DNA of 64,000 nucleotides from UBA7359 sp041689615 (lineage in GTDB: Bacteria; Pseudomonadota; Gammaproteobacteria; Eutrophobiales; Eutrophobiaceae): positions 24,090 to 88,089 of the forward strand of contig JBDNFW010000011.1 in NCBI GenBank assembly GCA_041689615.1. Direction: 5' to 3'. Below, piece after piece: positions 1-8,172 of this stretch. Numbering within the stretch: the stretch's first letter is position 1; the number at the start of each line of letters is the position of its first letter. The notes below the pieces were generated by a model, which was not told the origin of the DNA, searched no databases, and saw nothing but the letters and a program-made list of their open reading frames with translations. The position numbers and the translations under genes were made by a program.

Positions 1-349
1 GATTCTTCAGTTAATTATGCCATTTATTCCATGGTTGTCAGAAATAGGGATTGAAGTGGTACATGGAGATCCTGGTATTGCAATTATAGAATTTCTTTTC
101 ATTTTCAGTGGATTGACGATTGTAATGATGTTGCCAAATGTCTATGAAATGTTTTGGCGCTATCAACCAACTATTCACACCAATGAAATACCAAAACAAT
201 TTTCAGAAGAAAAAATACTATTGCCAATTAGAAAAACGTTAATATGGCGCCCATTAGCTATAACAGCACTATTCTATGCATTAGTTTTAACCATGACGAT
301 ATTGGTAGGTATTGGTATAGAAAGTCCATTTCTTTATTTCCAATTTTAA
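1..349 (+). CDS. MBOAT family O-acyltransferase, C-terminal part (5' truncated by window edge)
   Basis: The reading frame is open from base 2, so only the last ~115 residues of a gene that begins to the left are visible. Two hydrophobic segments can be seen (around FIFSGLTIVMM and ITALFYALVLTMTILVGIG), and the protein ends in SPFLYFQF. An aromatic -YFQF tail of this kind is typical of bacterial membrane-bound O-acyltransferases (AlgI/DltB-like). The catalytic His region lies outside the window and cannot be checked. Its stop codon directly abuts the ATG of the SGNH-like gene, the usual arrangement for an MBOAT and its periplasmic acyl-transfer partner. It probably acts in the inner membrane, moving an acyl (often acetyl) group towards an exported glycan. 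Confidence 0.75.
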   Translation, partial: ILQLIMPFIPWLSEIGIEVVHGDPGIAIIEFLFIFSGLTIVMMLPNVYEMFWRYQPTIHTNEIPKQFSEEKILLPIRKTLIWRPLAITALFYALVLTMTILVGIGIESPFLYFQF

Positions 350-1540
350 ATGAATATTGTTTTAAAAAGTATAGCTAGAAATTACATTCGAGTATTTTTT
401 ATCACTTTATTATCAGTGTTATCAATTGTATTTATTGTGTCATATACAATTTTAGCTTCTGTAGGAGAACAATACGCTATTGATGAAATTGTTCGTAAAC
501 AACATGAACAGTTCAAGAATAATAATACATGTCTTTATGATTCGGCTTTAAATAATATTTCTGATATTTATAAATTAGAAATATATAAATATGTAAGGCC
601 GGATATTTTAGTATTGGGATCATCACGGGTATTACAATTTAGACCAAATATGTTTTCAGTGCCTATGGTAAATGCTGGAGGAGGCATGGGAAGTGTTGCG
701 CAAGGTTATCAATTTTTAACGGAAGCGTTAAAAGAACATCGACCAAAACATATTATTATGGGTGTTGATTTTTGGTGGTTTAATGAAGAGTTCGACAAAG
801 TGGAGAATATAGATTTTATTTTGCCTCAATTCTCTAATTCAATTTATGAGTTAAATAACTATTTATTACCTTTTAAATGGCTTTATGATGGAAAAATTAA
901 CATTCGCAATTTAAAAGAATATTCATCTAATTGTCATTTTGGAGCTATTGCATCTGAAAGGCAGGATGGTTATGGGCCATTTGGATCTTATTATTATAAT
1001 TCAGTAGTTTTCGGAAAAAATAATAGTAATGATGAAGGCTTTAAAAATACATTGCGGCGTATTGAAGAAGGAAATGATCGGTTTCAATATGGGGCCAAAG
1101 TTAGTCAAGGACATTATGAGAATTTTATAAAATTAATGGAGATGATAAAAGAAGAAGGCCTTGAGGTAACAATAATTTTTCCCCCTTTAGCAAGTATAGT
1201 GTATGAGGCCATGAAAAACATAGAAAACAAGTATGCGTATGTATGGGAACTGGAAGATATGATAATAAACCAATACGACGGTTTTAGTTTCCATGATTCG
1301 AGCTTAGTAAGTGTCTCTGATTGTGAATTTATTGATGGGTTTCATGGAGGAGACGTCGTATATGCAAGAATTCTGAACAATTTAAAAAGCAAGCGTAGTG
1401 AATTAAGTCAATATATAAATATTGATGAAGTAACGCAGATAGAAAATAATAGAAAAGGAAATGCCTATGATGGGCATTATGATTTCTATCAGCATGTAAA
1501 AGAAATAGATTTTCTTAAGCTTAATTGCAGAAAAAACTAA
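350..1540 (+). CDS. SGNH-like membrane-anchored hydrolase/acyltransferase partner of the MBOAT protein
   Basis: 396 residues. An N-terminal hydrophobic segment at about residues 11-38 anchors the protein, and the rest is presumably periplasmic. The sequence LVLGSSRVLQF (GSSR at 90-93) fits block I of SGNH/DltD-like proteins, with Ser as candidate nucleophile. IDGFHGG near the C-terminus (Asp329, His332) fits the D-x-x-H block V. An Asn-Ala-Gly-Gly stretch at 108-112 could be block II. ATG follows the upstream TAA with no gap, indicating translational coupling to the MBOAT gene. Family knowledge suggests that the pair O-acylates a surface polymer. The specific acyl group and substrate cannot be read from the sequence. 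SGNH assignment is moderately confident. Confidence 0.65.
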   Translation: MNIVLKSIARNYIRVFFITLLSVLSIVFIVSYTILASVGEQYAIDEIVRKQHEQFKNNNTCLYDSALNNISDIYKLEIYKYVRPDILVLGSSRVLQFRPNMFSVPMVNAGGGMGSVAQGYQFLTEALKEHRPKHIIMGVDFWWFNEEFDKVENIDFILPQFSNSIYELNNYLLPFKWLYDGKINIRNLKEYSSNCHFGAIASERQDGYGPFGSYYYNSVVFGKNNSNDEGFKNTLRRIEEGNDRFQYGAKVSQGHYENFIKLMEMIKEEGLEVTIIFPPLASIVYEAMKNIENKYAYVWELEDMIINQYDGFSFHDSSLVSVSDCEFIDGFHGGDVVYARILNNLKSKRSELSQYINIDEVTQIENNRKGNAYDGHYDFYQHVKEIDFLKLNCRKN

Positions 1541-2589
1541 TGAATGCAATAAAGCAAATTGCAATATCTCCATCCTGTAAAATTATTGAAGTAATTAACG
1601 TGCTTGAAAATTCTCATTTACAATTAGCTCTAGTTGTTAGTGAGGATGAAAAATTAATTGGTGTTGTTACGGACGGTGATGTAAGACGAGGAATACTGAA
1701 AGGAATTGATTTAGAGCAATCAGTTTCAGAAGTCATGAATACACGACCATACACGATGTTGGATTCATCAACACCAAGCCAAATATTATCAGTAATGAAA
1801 CGAGAGCAATATCGACATATGATATTAGTCGATGAAAATGAAAAGATTGTTGGTGTAGAAACATTATCTGACCTTTTAGAATCAGAATTGCATGATAATG
1901 CCGTGATTATAATGGCAGGTGGGTTTGGATCTAGGTTGAGACCATTAACTAAAAAAATGCCTAAACCTCTATTAAATGTGGGCGGTCGGCCGATCCTTGA
2001 AACTAGTATTGTTAATTTGGTAGAACAAGGATTTACAAAAATATTTATATCAATAAATTACAAAGCTGAGATGATCTCTGAGTACTTTGGTGATGGTGAG
2101 AAATATGGTGCAGAAATAAATTATATACATGAAAGAAAACCATTAGGCACAGCCGGAGCATTATCTTTAATACCTAATAAATTGGACAAACCATTTTTTG
2201 TAATGAATGCAGACATATTAACCAATATAAATTTTAATAGAATATTGGAATTTCATAACGAACACCAATCTTCAGCTACAATGTGTGTCAGAGAATATGA
2301 ACATCAAATTCCTTACGGTGTAGTTGATGTGGATGGCCATAAGTTTTTATCAATAATCGAAAAACCACAACATAATTACTTTGTGAATGCTGGAGTATAT
2401 TTACTTAATCCAGAAGTTCTTACAAGTGTACCTAAAGACACATTTTTGACTATGCCTGACTTATTTGAAGATATCCATTCAACTGAACAAGAGGTAACAG
2501 TTTTTCCTATAAGAGAGTATTGGCTGGATATTGGTCGGATTGAAGATTTTACAAAAGCGAATGAAGAATATGACAGTATTTTTGAATGA
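1540..2589 (+). CDS. ptmE: CBS-domain sugar-1-phosphate nucleotidyltransferase (PtmE-like)
   Basis: 349 residues from ATG 1540, which overlaps the preceding stop as TAATG. A TTG five codons upstream (1525) is open in frame, but neither start has a convincing Shine-Dalgarno. Two CBS motifs fill about residues 5-115. A nucleotidyltransferase domain follows, with the signature MAGGFGSRLRPLT at 125-137 and MPKPLLNVGGRPIL just after it. This architecture is that of Campylobacter PtmE, which makes GDP-glucosamine to start the GDP-linked legionaminic acid route (family knowledge). It overlaps the CMP-sugar synthetase by ATGA, consistent with one nonulosonic-acid pathway. GDP- versus other nucleotide preference cannot be decided here. 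Confidence 0.85.
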   Translation: MNAIKQIAISPSCKIIEVINVLENSHLQLALVVSEDEKLIGVVTDGDVRRGILKGIDLEQSVSEVMNTRPYTMLDSSTPSQILSVMKREQYRHMILVDENEKIVGVETLSDLLESELHDNAVIIMAGGFGSRLRPLTKKMPKPLLNVGGRPILETSIVNLVEQGFTKIFISINYKAEMISEYFGDGEKYGAEINYIHERKPLGTAGALSLIPNKLDKPFFVMNADILTNINFNRILEFHNEHQSSATMCVREYEHQIPYGVVDVDGHKFLSIIEKPQHNYFVNAGVYLLNPEVLTSVPKDTFLTMPDLFEDIHSTEQEVTVFPIREYWLDIGRIEDFTKANEEYDSIFE

Positions 2590-3293
2590 TTGATGGTAAA
2601 TCAATCCTCGCAATAATTCCTGCTCGAGCTGGTTCAAAAGGTGTAAAAGATAAAAATATTCGAAAAATTAATGGCAAGCCATTAATTGCATGGACAATAG
2701 ATGTAGCAATAAAATCAAAATATATAGATAAATTAATATTATCATCAGAAGACGATAAAATATGTAAGATTGCAAAAAAGTTATCATGTGATGTTCCTTT
2801 CGTTAGACCAGCAGAATATGCATTAGATGAAACGCCCATGATTAAAGTTATACATCATGCAATTTTAAATATGAATGACAAATATGATTATGTTGTTCTT
2901 CTCCAACCGACTTCTCCTTTAAGAGAGACGGAAGATATTGATCAAGCTATTAGCTTATGCATTTCTAAGAAAGCACCTTCATGCGTTACAATATGCGAAT
3001 CTAATAAAAGTCCATATTGGATGTACATGCGAGAAGAAGATGAAATATTAAAACCATTTATTTCATATCCTGAACATCTATTCGATAGACGACAATCATT
3101 GCCTACAGTTTATATGTTGAATGGAGCCGTATTTGTTGCAGAGTGTGATTGGATATTGAGTAAAAATAGTTTTATGTCTGAGGATACTGTTTCTTATATT
3201 ATGGAACAGTCTAAGTCGTTTGATATAGACACTGAGTTAGATTTTATTATCGCTGAATCTATGTTAGTGAATCGATATAAAGTACAACAATGA
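2586..3293 (+). CDS. Acylneuraminate cytidylyltransferase family protein (CMP-nonulosonate synthetase, LegF/PtmB/NeuA type)
   Basis: 235 residues. The CTP-binding signature IIPARAGSKGVKDKNIRKI is at 10-28 and LLQPTSPLRE at 105-114. FDIDTELDF near the C-terminus is the usual metal-binding region of CMP-sugar synthetases. The enzyme activates a sialic-acid-like 9-carbon sugar as its CMP derivative in the cytoplasm. The start codon overlaps the PtmE-like stop (ATGA), so the two are translationally coupled, which favours a legionaminic-type substrate. It is one of three cytidylyltransferase domains in this window (also 18,971 and 25,141), so the substrate assignment is inference. Confidence 0.85.
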   Translation: MIDGKSILAIIPARAGSKGVKDKNIRKINGKPLIAWTIDVAIKSKYIDKLILSSEDDKICKIAKKLSCDVPFVRPAEYALDETPMIKVIHHAILNMNDKYDYVVLLQPTSPLRETEDIDQAISLCISKKAPSCVTICESNKSPYWMYMREEDEILKPFISYPEHLFDRRQSLPTVYMLNGAVFVAECDWILSKNSFMSEDTVSYIMEQSKSFDIDTELDFIIAESMLVNRYKVQQ

Positions 3294-3344
3294 CAGTTGT
3301 AAGTAACTCAGCATGTGTATGAATAAAAACGAGGTGTAAATTTA

Positions 3345-4115
3345 ATGTCAATTGATAAATGGAAACGAGAATGGAGTAGCGATGAGTTTGGGCGTGCATA
3401 CGGTGATTTATTTTTTCAGCGCGCAACAGGAGAGCTACCGGAAATGGAATCAAGCAAATCCGCAGCTAACCGCCTGGAAAATATTTTAAAGGAAGGAGAC
3501 AAATTGTTGGATGTTGGTTGCGGGGCAGGGCATTACTATGCAAGTTACAAGAAAAATATCAGCAATGATTTTTTATACACAGGTGTCGATGCTACTCAAA
3601 ATTATGTTGATTTAGCAAAAAAAGCTTTTAAAAATGATTCGAACTGCGAATTTCAAAAGCAAGATATTTTTGATCTTGAATTCGATGATGCTTCTTTTGA
3701 TATAGTTACTTGTTTTAATGTGCTATTGCACATGCCAACCATAAAAAAGCCGATTAGTGAATTATGCCGAGTAGCCAGCAAGAGACTTATGTTGCGTACA
3801 TTGATATCAGACTCATCGTATATCATAAAAGACATTATGTGTTCGGACGTTGATGATGAATTTGATGAAGATGAAGAGCCGAATAATTTTCACTATCTGA
3901 ATATATATAGTGAAAATTATTTAAAGAAAATTTTGTCAAATATTGGAAATATCAAGAAGATTAAATTTGAGATAGATAAGGATTTCGATTCAAGTGCGGT
4001 TGAAGACACAAAGAATATACTTGAAACTTCAGATGCAACATCTGTTGTCAATGGGAAACAAATTAGTGGCCTTATTTTAATGCCTTGGACATGGGTCGAT
4101 ATTGAGTTTTCTTAA
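3345..4115 (+). CDS. Class I SAM-dependent methyltransferase
   Basis: 256 residues. The SAM-binding motif I LLDVGCGAGHY lies at 54-64. An acidic motif (GVDATQNYVDLA) and FDIVTCFNVLLHMP follow, as in Methyltransf_11/25 type enzymes. A Shine-Dalgarno GAGGTG at 3331-3336 sits 8 bases before the ATG and supports the start. An Asp/Glu-rich stretch (DDEFDEDEE) follows in the C-terminal half. Its position between the CMP-sugar synthetase and a deacetylase suggests methylation of a nonulosonic acid or its N-acyl group, but the acceptor is unknown. Confidence 0.8.
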   Translation: MSIDKWKREWSSDEFGRAYGDLFFQRATGELPEMESSKSAANRLENILKEGDKLLDVGCGAGHYYASYKKNISNDFLYTGVDATQNYVDLAKKAFKNDSNCEFQKQDIFDLEFDDASFDIVTCFNVLLHMPTIKKPISELCRVASKRLMLRTLISDSSYIIKDIMCSDVDDEFDEDEEPNNFHYLNIYSENYLKKILSNIGNIKKIKFEIDKDFDSSAVEDTKNILETSDATSVVNGKQISGLILMPWTWVDIEFS

Positions 4116-4206
4116 AAGATTAATTTTTAGCTATAAATATGATTAATTATCTTATAAAAAAGTACTGTTTTATATTAGATTCTCATTTTATAAGAACTGT
4201 ATATAG

Positions 4207-5163
4207 TTGACATTTCATAGATACAAATCATCTGTCTCTCATGGAATTATGTTTCATCATTTCTATGGTATGAAACATCCCAAGGGACAGGGCGCTATTA
4301 GCGGAGCTCAATTAGAAAGTATTATTAAATATATCGGCAGAGAAAATATACTTAATGCAGAGCAATGGAAGATCAAAGCCCTTAAAGGGATATTAGAACC
4401 CAATGAACTATGTTTTACATTTGATGATGGCCTTCGTTGCCAATATGACATTGCAAAGCCTATTTTAGATAAATATGAGATTAGAGCATTTTGGTTTGTG
4501 TATTCAACTCCACTAATTGGAGAGCCAGAAAAGTTAGAATTATATAGATATTTTCGGACAGTTAACTATGTTGATATAAGCGATTTCTATAATGAATTTT
4601 TTATAAATTGCAGTGAGTCAATATATGGATCACTTTCTGCTGATAAATTAAGGTCTTTTAAAGTTGAGGATTACCTTAGCGAATTTAAGTTTTATACAAA
4701 CGAAGATAGGAAATTTCGTTTTGTCAGAGATAAGATATTAGGGCCAGAAAGATACTTTCGTATTATGGATGCAATGCTTCAAAAGTCTAAATTTAATATA
4801 AATAATTTATTGGACTTTCTATGGATGAATTCAAAAAACATAAAAGAATTACATGATGACGGACATATAATCGGTTTGCATAGTCACTCTCATCCTACGG
4901 AAATAAGCACACTGCCTGCTTCTGAGCAAAAAAATGAATATAGAAAAAATGCCGATATATTAAGCTCTTTGCTTGGTGGGTTTGAACTTACAATGTCGCA
5001 TCCCTGTAATTCTTATAATAAAGCTACTCTTGAAATAGCTAAAGAGATTTATATTAAATTGGGTTTTAGAAGTAACATGGCATTATCGAATTACTCTTAT
5101 TTAGAAAATCCTAGGCGTGACCATATTGATGTATTGAGAGAGATGGAGAATAAAAAACATTAA
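4207..5163 (+). CDS. Polysaccharide deacetylase (NodB-like) family protein
   Basis: 318 residues starting at TTG 4207. The first strand of the fold (HGIMFHHFYG) begins before the first ATG at 4249, so the TTG start is favoured. TFDDG at 71-75 is NodB motif 1 (catalytic Asp and metal Asp). HSHSHP at 225-230 supplies the H-x-x-x-H metal ligands. Deacetylases of this carbohydrate-esterase-4 group remove N- or O-acetyl groups. Here one may free an amino group that is later acylated or amidated by the downstream genes (inference). It is separated from its neighbours by 91 and 74 bp AT-rich gaps with no clear terminator. Confidence 0.8.
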   Translation: MTFHRYKSSVSHGIMFHHFYGMKHPKGQGAISGAQLESIIKYIGRENILNAEQWKIKALKGILEPNELCFTFDDGLRCQYDIAKPILDKYEIRAFWFVYSTPLIGEPEKLELYRYFRTVNYVDISDFYNEFFINCSESIYGSLSADKLRSFKVEDYLSEFKFYTNEDRKFRFVRDKILGPERYFRIMDAMLQKSKFNINNLLDFLWMNSKNIKELHDDGHIIGLHSHSHPTEISTLPASEQKNEYRKNADILSSLLGGFELTMSHPCNSYNKATLEIAKEIYIKLGFRSNMALSNYSYLENPRRDHIDVLREMENKKH

Positions 5164-5237
5164 TCATTTGAAAGCGATTAATTAATTGTGATTGTTTAGA
5201 TGTATCTGATAATTAAAAGACAATTATTATAAAAAAT

Positions 5238-5891
5238 ATGGTTGATAGAATTAAAATAGTTATAGTCGATTATGGCATAGGAAATATTAAGTCTGTTGCT
5301 ACTTCTTTTTCACAGCTTGGCTACAACGCTGAAATATCTAACTGTGAAAAGGATATTAAAAGTTCAGATGCTGTGGTCTTGCCTGGTGTTGGTGCTTTCG
5401 CTGAAGCTGTAAGTAAGCTTAAAGAAAATAATCTTTTTGATGTCTGTAGACAAGTTGTGTTAGAAGATAAAAAACCATTTTTAGGCATCTGCTTAGGCAT
5501 GCAGTTGATAGCAGAAACTTCAGAAGAAGGTGAACGCAATAATTCTTATACTAGTGATGGTCTTGCTTTATTCCCAGGCAAAGTTACTAGGATTCCAGTT
5601 ACATCAGAATTTAGGTTGCCGCATATTGGCTGGAATAATATTACTATAAAAATAACAGAACCATTTTTAAATAATGTACAAGGAGATGGTTGTTTCTATT
5701 TCGTTCATAGTTACCATCTCGAATGTGAAGAGAAGTATATTGCTGCAACTGTGAATTACGGTGGAATCGAAGTTGTTGCAGCTGTTCAGAAAGATAATAT
5801 TTTTGCGACTCAATTTCACCCTGAAAAAAGCCAACTCAATGGTTTGCGATTATTACGTCGATTCACAGAGTTTGTTGAACAATCACAGTAA
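5238..5891 (+). CDS. hisH: Glutamine amidotransferase, HisH paralogue of the surface-sugar amidation system
   Basis: 217 residues. It has the class I glutaminase nucleophile in GICLGMQ (Cys85), the oxyanion-loop motif VVLPGVGAF at 47-55, and the His194/Glu196 pair in FHPEKS. All catalytic residues are present. HisH hydrolyses glutamine and passes ammonia to HisF. In Pseudomonas aeruginosa O5-type loci, a HisH2/HisF2 pair feeds the sugar amidotransferase WbpG. The absence of other his genes and the presence of two WbpG-type genes directly downstream place this copy in sugar amidation and not histidine synthesis. Confidence 0.88.
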   Translation: MVDRIKIVIVDYGIGNIKSVATSFSQLGYNAEISNCEKDIKSSDAVVLPGVGAFAEAVSKLKENNLFDVCRQVVLEDKKPFLGICLGMQLIAETSEEGERNNSYTSDGLALFPGKVTRIPVTSEFRLPHIGWNNITIKITEPFLNNVQGDGCFYFVHSYHLECEEKYIAATVNYGGIEVVAAVQKDNIFATQFHPEKSQLNGLRLLRRFTEFVEQSQ

Positions 5892-5941
5892 ATGAAGGAA
5901 AAAATAATTCCAAGCTTAGACTCAATTTCGGAGAATCAAAT

Positions 5942-6814
5942 TTGCTGAAAACAAGAGTAATAGGTTGTCTTGTAATTAAAAATAATTTGGTTGTTCAAAG
6001 TATTGGTTTTAAAAAATATTTGCCGATTGGAAAACCAGAGATTGCAGTCGAATATTTATGTAAGTGGGATGTTGATGAAATAGTAATTATTGATATTGAT
6101 GCCACAAAAGAGTGTCGTTGTTTTGATTTAGAAACTTTATCAATAATTTCAAAGAATTGTCGAGTGCCGCTGACTGTTGGTGGAGGCATAAAATCAATTG
6201 ATGACATATATACTATTATTCGAAATGGAGCAGATAAAGTCTGCATTAATAACGCGGCTTATCAAAATATTGATTTTATCAAACAGGCTTCATCGATTTA
6301 TGGGGCGCAGTGTATCGTTGTTTCTATTGATGTAAAACGATCTGGCGAAGGTGAATATTATGTTTATACAAATAATGGTAAAGATTCTATAAGTAAGAAA
6401 CCAGAAGAATGGGCTAAAAAATTAGAAGAATTTGGTGCAGGTGAAATTCTTTTAAACTCTATTGACCGGGATGGAAGTAAAAAAGGATTTGATATAGAAA
6501 TCATTAAGAAAGTTAGTTCAACTGTAAATATACCAGTTATTGCGCTAGGTGGCGCAGGAAAATTTTCTGATTTTGCTATTGGTGTTCTTGAAGGTGGAGC
6601 ATCTGCTATTGCAGCAAGTAATATTTTTCATTTTGTAGAGCATGCAACGATTATTGCGAAATCACATTTAACATTAAGTGATATTGATGTTCGTCATGAG
6701 AGTGTTGCTCAGTATGATCATCATACCTTTGACAGTAATGGTCGCCTCCTTAAACTTAAAACTCTTGATACACAAGAATTACAATTTGACCGTTTTGAGA
6801 AAGAAGTAATATGA
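5942..6814 (+). CDS. hisF: HisF paralogue (ammonia-channelling partner for sugar amidotransferase)
   Basis: 290 residues, longer than the ~255 of histidine-pathway HisF. TTG 5942 is the start, because it gives the canonical HisF N-terminus (LKTRVI) and is preceded by CGGAGAA. The barrel is complete (LTVGGGIKSIDD at 78-89, IALGGAG later). The general-acid Asp expected at position 11 is Val, while Asp130 (VSIDVKR) is kept. Loss of Asp11 argues against imidazole-glycerol-phosphate synthesis and fits a HisF2-type subunit that only channels ammonia to WbpG. The C-terminal ~35 residues extend beyond the usual barrel. The stop overlaps the next start (ATGA). Confidence 0.87.
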   Translation: MLKTRVIGCLVIKNNLVVQSIGFKKYLPIGKPEIAVEYLCKWDVDEIVIIDIDATKECRCFDLETLSIISKNCRVPLTVGGGIKSIDDIYTIIRNGADKVCINNAAYQNIDFIKQASSIYGAQCIVVSIDVKRSGEGEYYVYTNNGKDSISKKPEEWAKKLEEFGAGEILLNSIDRDGSKKGFDIEIIKKVSSTVNIPVIALGGAGKFSDFAIGVLEGGASAIAASNIFHFVEHATIIAKSHLTLSDIDVRHESVAQYDHHTFDSNGRLLKLKTLDTQELQFDRFEKEVI

Positions 6815-8172
6815 AATATTGTCGTAGATGTTTATATCCAGAAAATCATCCTTATGGATTGATATTCGATGATCAGGGTGTTTGTAGTGGCTGTAGAGTT
6901 CACGAAGAAAAAGATTCTCTTGATTGGTCAAGTCGATTAAAGCAACTCGGAAAGCTGGTTGAACCATATAGAAATAATAAAACATATGATTGCATAGTTC
7001 CTGTTAAAGGAGGAGGCGATAGTTATTTTACATTGCATGTTGTTAAAAAAATATTAGGGCTGAATCCATTGTTGGTGCATTTTAATCAAGAATATAATAC
7101 AAGAGTAGGCATCAGGAATCTGGGCAATTTGGCTACTGTTTTTGATTGCGATATGGTCACCTCCACAGTAAGCCCAGATTTATTGAAAAGAATTTGTCGA
7201 TACACCTTAAGTGAATTCGGCAGTATGTATTGGCATTGCCTTTGTGGTTCTTTGACATTTCCTGTGCAAGTATCTGTGCGTTATAAAATACCGTTAATAA
7301 TCTGGGGTATACATCCTTGGTCAGATCAAGTTGGAATGTATTCACATTTAGATGAAATGGAAATGACTGAGAAATGTCGAAAAGAACATGGGTTAATGGG
7401 TATTTCAGCAGATAAAATTGTTTCTAATGTTGATGGTATTACACGGTCAGATATCCAGCAGTTTGTTTATCCGTATGAAAATGAACTAGAGCGTATTGGT
7501 GTTAGAGGAATATATTTAAGCAATTATATTCGTTGGGATTCGAAAGCTCAGCATGAAAAAATGATTGAATTTTATGGTTATGAAACATTAGAACAACAAC
7601 GGACATTTAATTCTTATGAAGATGTACATTGTTTTCATTCAGCAGGTCTTCATGATTATATAAAGTTTATAAAACTTGGATATGGAAAGGTAACGGATCA
7701 TGCTTCAAGAGAGGTTAGGTTGAAGCGTATGAGTCGTGCCGAAGGTATTGAAATGGTACGTCAATATTCAGAAAATATTCCAAAAGATTTAGATATGTTT
7801 CTTGAATGGTCAAATTTAACAAAAAAGAAATTTATGAAATGTATTTGGAATCGTAGAGATACCCGAATTTGGAATATGAAAGGAGCTGAATGGGTTCTGA
7901 AAGATTCTATTTTAAACTATATAGATGAAGATACATCTGACGTTGCATTAGATAAAAAAGAAAATTGTTCCTTTATAATAACTCCATCCCAAGAGCCAGA
8001 AATTAAAGATGATAATTATTTGCTGATGGGGCGTCCTTATATGGATAAATATAATTATGGTTCTCAAGAATGCCAAACAAAAAATGGAGGCCTTTCAAAT
8101 AGAAAGTCCTTGGATTATTTGAACATCGACCATCCCCATTATAAAAGAAATATAGTTGATGAAATATTGTAA
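6811..8172 (+). CDS. N-acetyl sugar amidotransferase (WbpG/PseA family) with altered PP-loop
   Basis: 453 residues. Cys4, Cys7, Cys25 and Cys28 form the N-terminal zinc-ribbon pattern of the WbpG/PseA family. The ATP-pyrophosphatase loop that is normally SGGKDS reads KGGGDS at 66-71. The family converts a sugar N-acetyl group to an acetamidino group using ammonia from HisH/HisF. The C-terminus is about 80 residues longer than in the second copy, with a polar tail after residue 370. It is coupled to hisF by ATGA and overlaps the next gene. Whether the changed loop still binds ATP is unclear. Confidence 0.85.
   Translation: MKYCRRCLYPENHPYGLIFDDQGVCSGCRVHEEKDSLDWSSRLKQLGKLVEPYRNNKTYDCIVPVKGGGDSYFTLHVVKKILGLNPLLVHFNQEYNTRVGIRNLGNLATVFDCDMVTSTVSPDLLKRICRYTLSEFGSMYWHCLCGSLTFPVQVSVRYKIPLIIWGIHPWSDQVGMYSHLDEMEMTEKCRKEHGLMGISADKIVSNVDGITRSDIQQFVYPYENELERIGVRGIYLSNYIRWDSKAQHEKMIEFYGYETLEQQRTFNSYEDVHCFHSAGLHDYIKFIKLGYGKVTDHASREVRLKRMSRAEGIEMVRQYSENIPKDLDMFLEWSNLTKKKFMKCIWNRRDTRIWNMKGAEWVLKDSILNYIDEDTSDVALDKKENCSFIITPSQEPEIKDDNYLLMGRPYMDKYNYGSQECQTKNGGLSNRKSLDYLNIDHPHYKRNIVDEIL

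Noticed and set aside
4207..4235. TTGACA (4207) as -35 box
   Set aside because: No TATAAT-like sequence at the right distance; the TTG is better explained as the start codon of the deacetylase.
5892..5948. 18-codon open frame starting right after the hisH stop and ending in the hisF start
   Set aside because: No Shine-Dalgarno of its own, no recognised product, and the hisF TTG start already accounts for the region.
5238..6814. HisH and HisF as histidine biosynthesis genes
   Set aside because: No other his genes, HisF lacks Asp11, and both lie next to WbpG-type amidotransferases.
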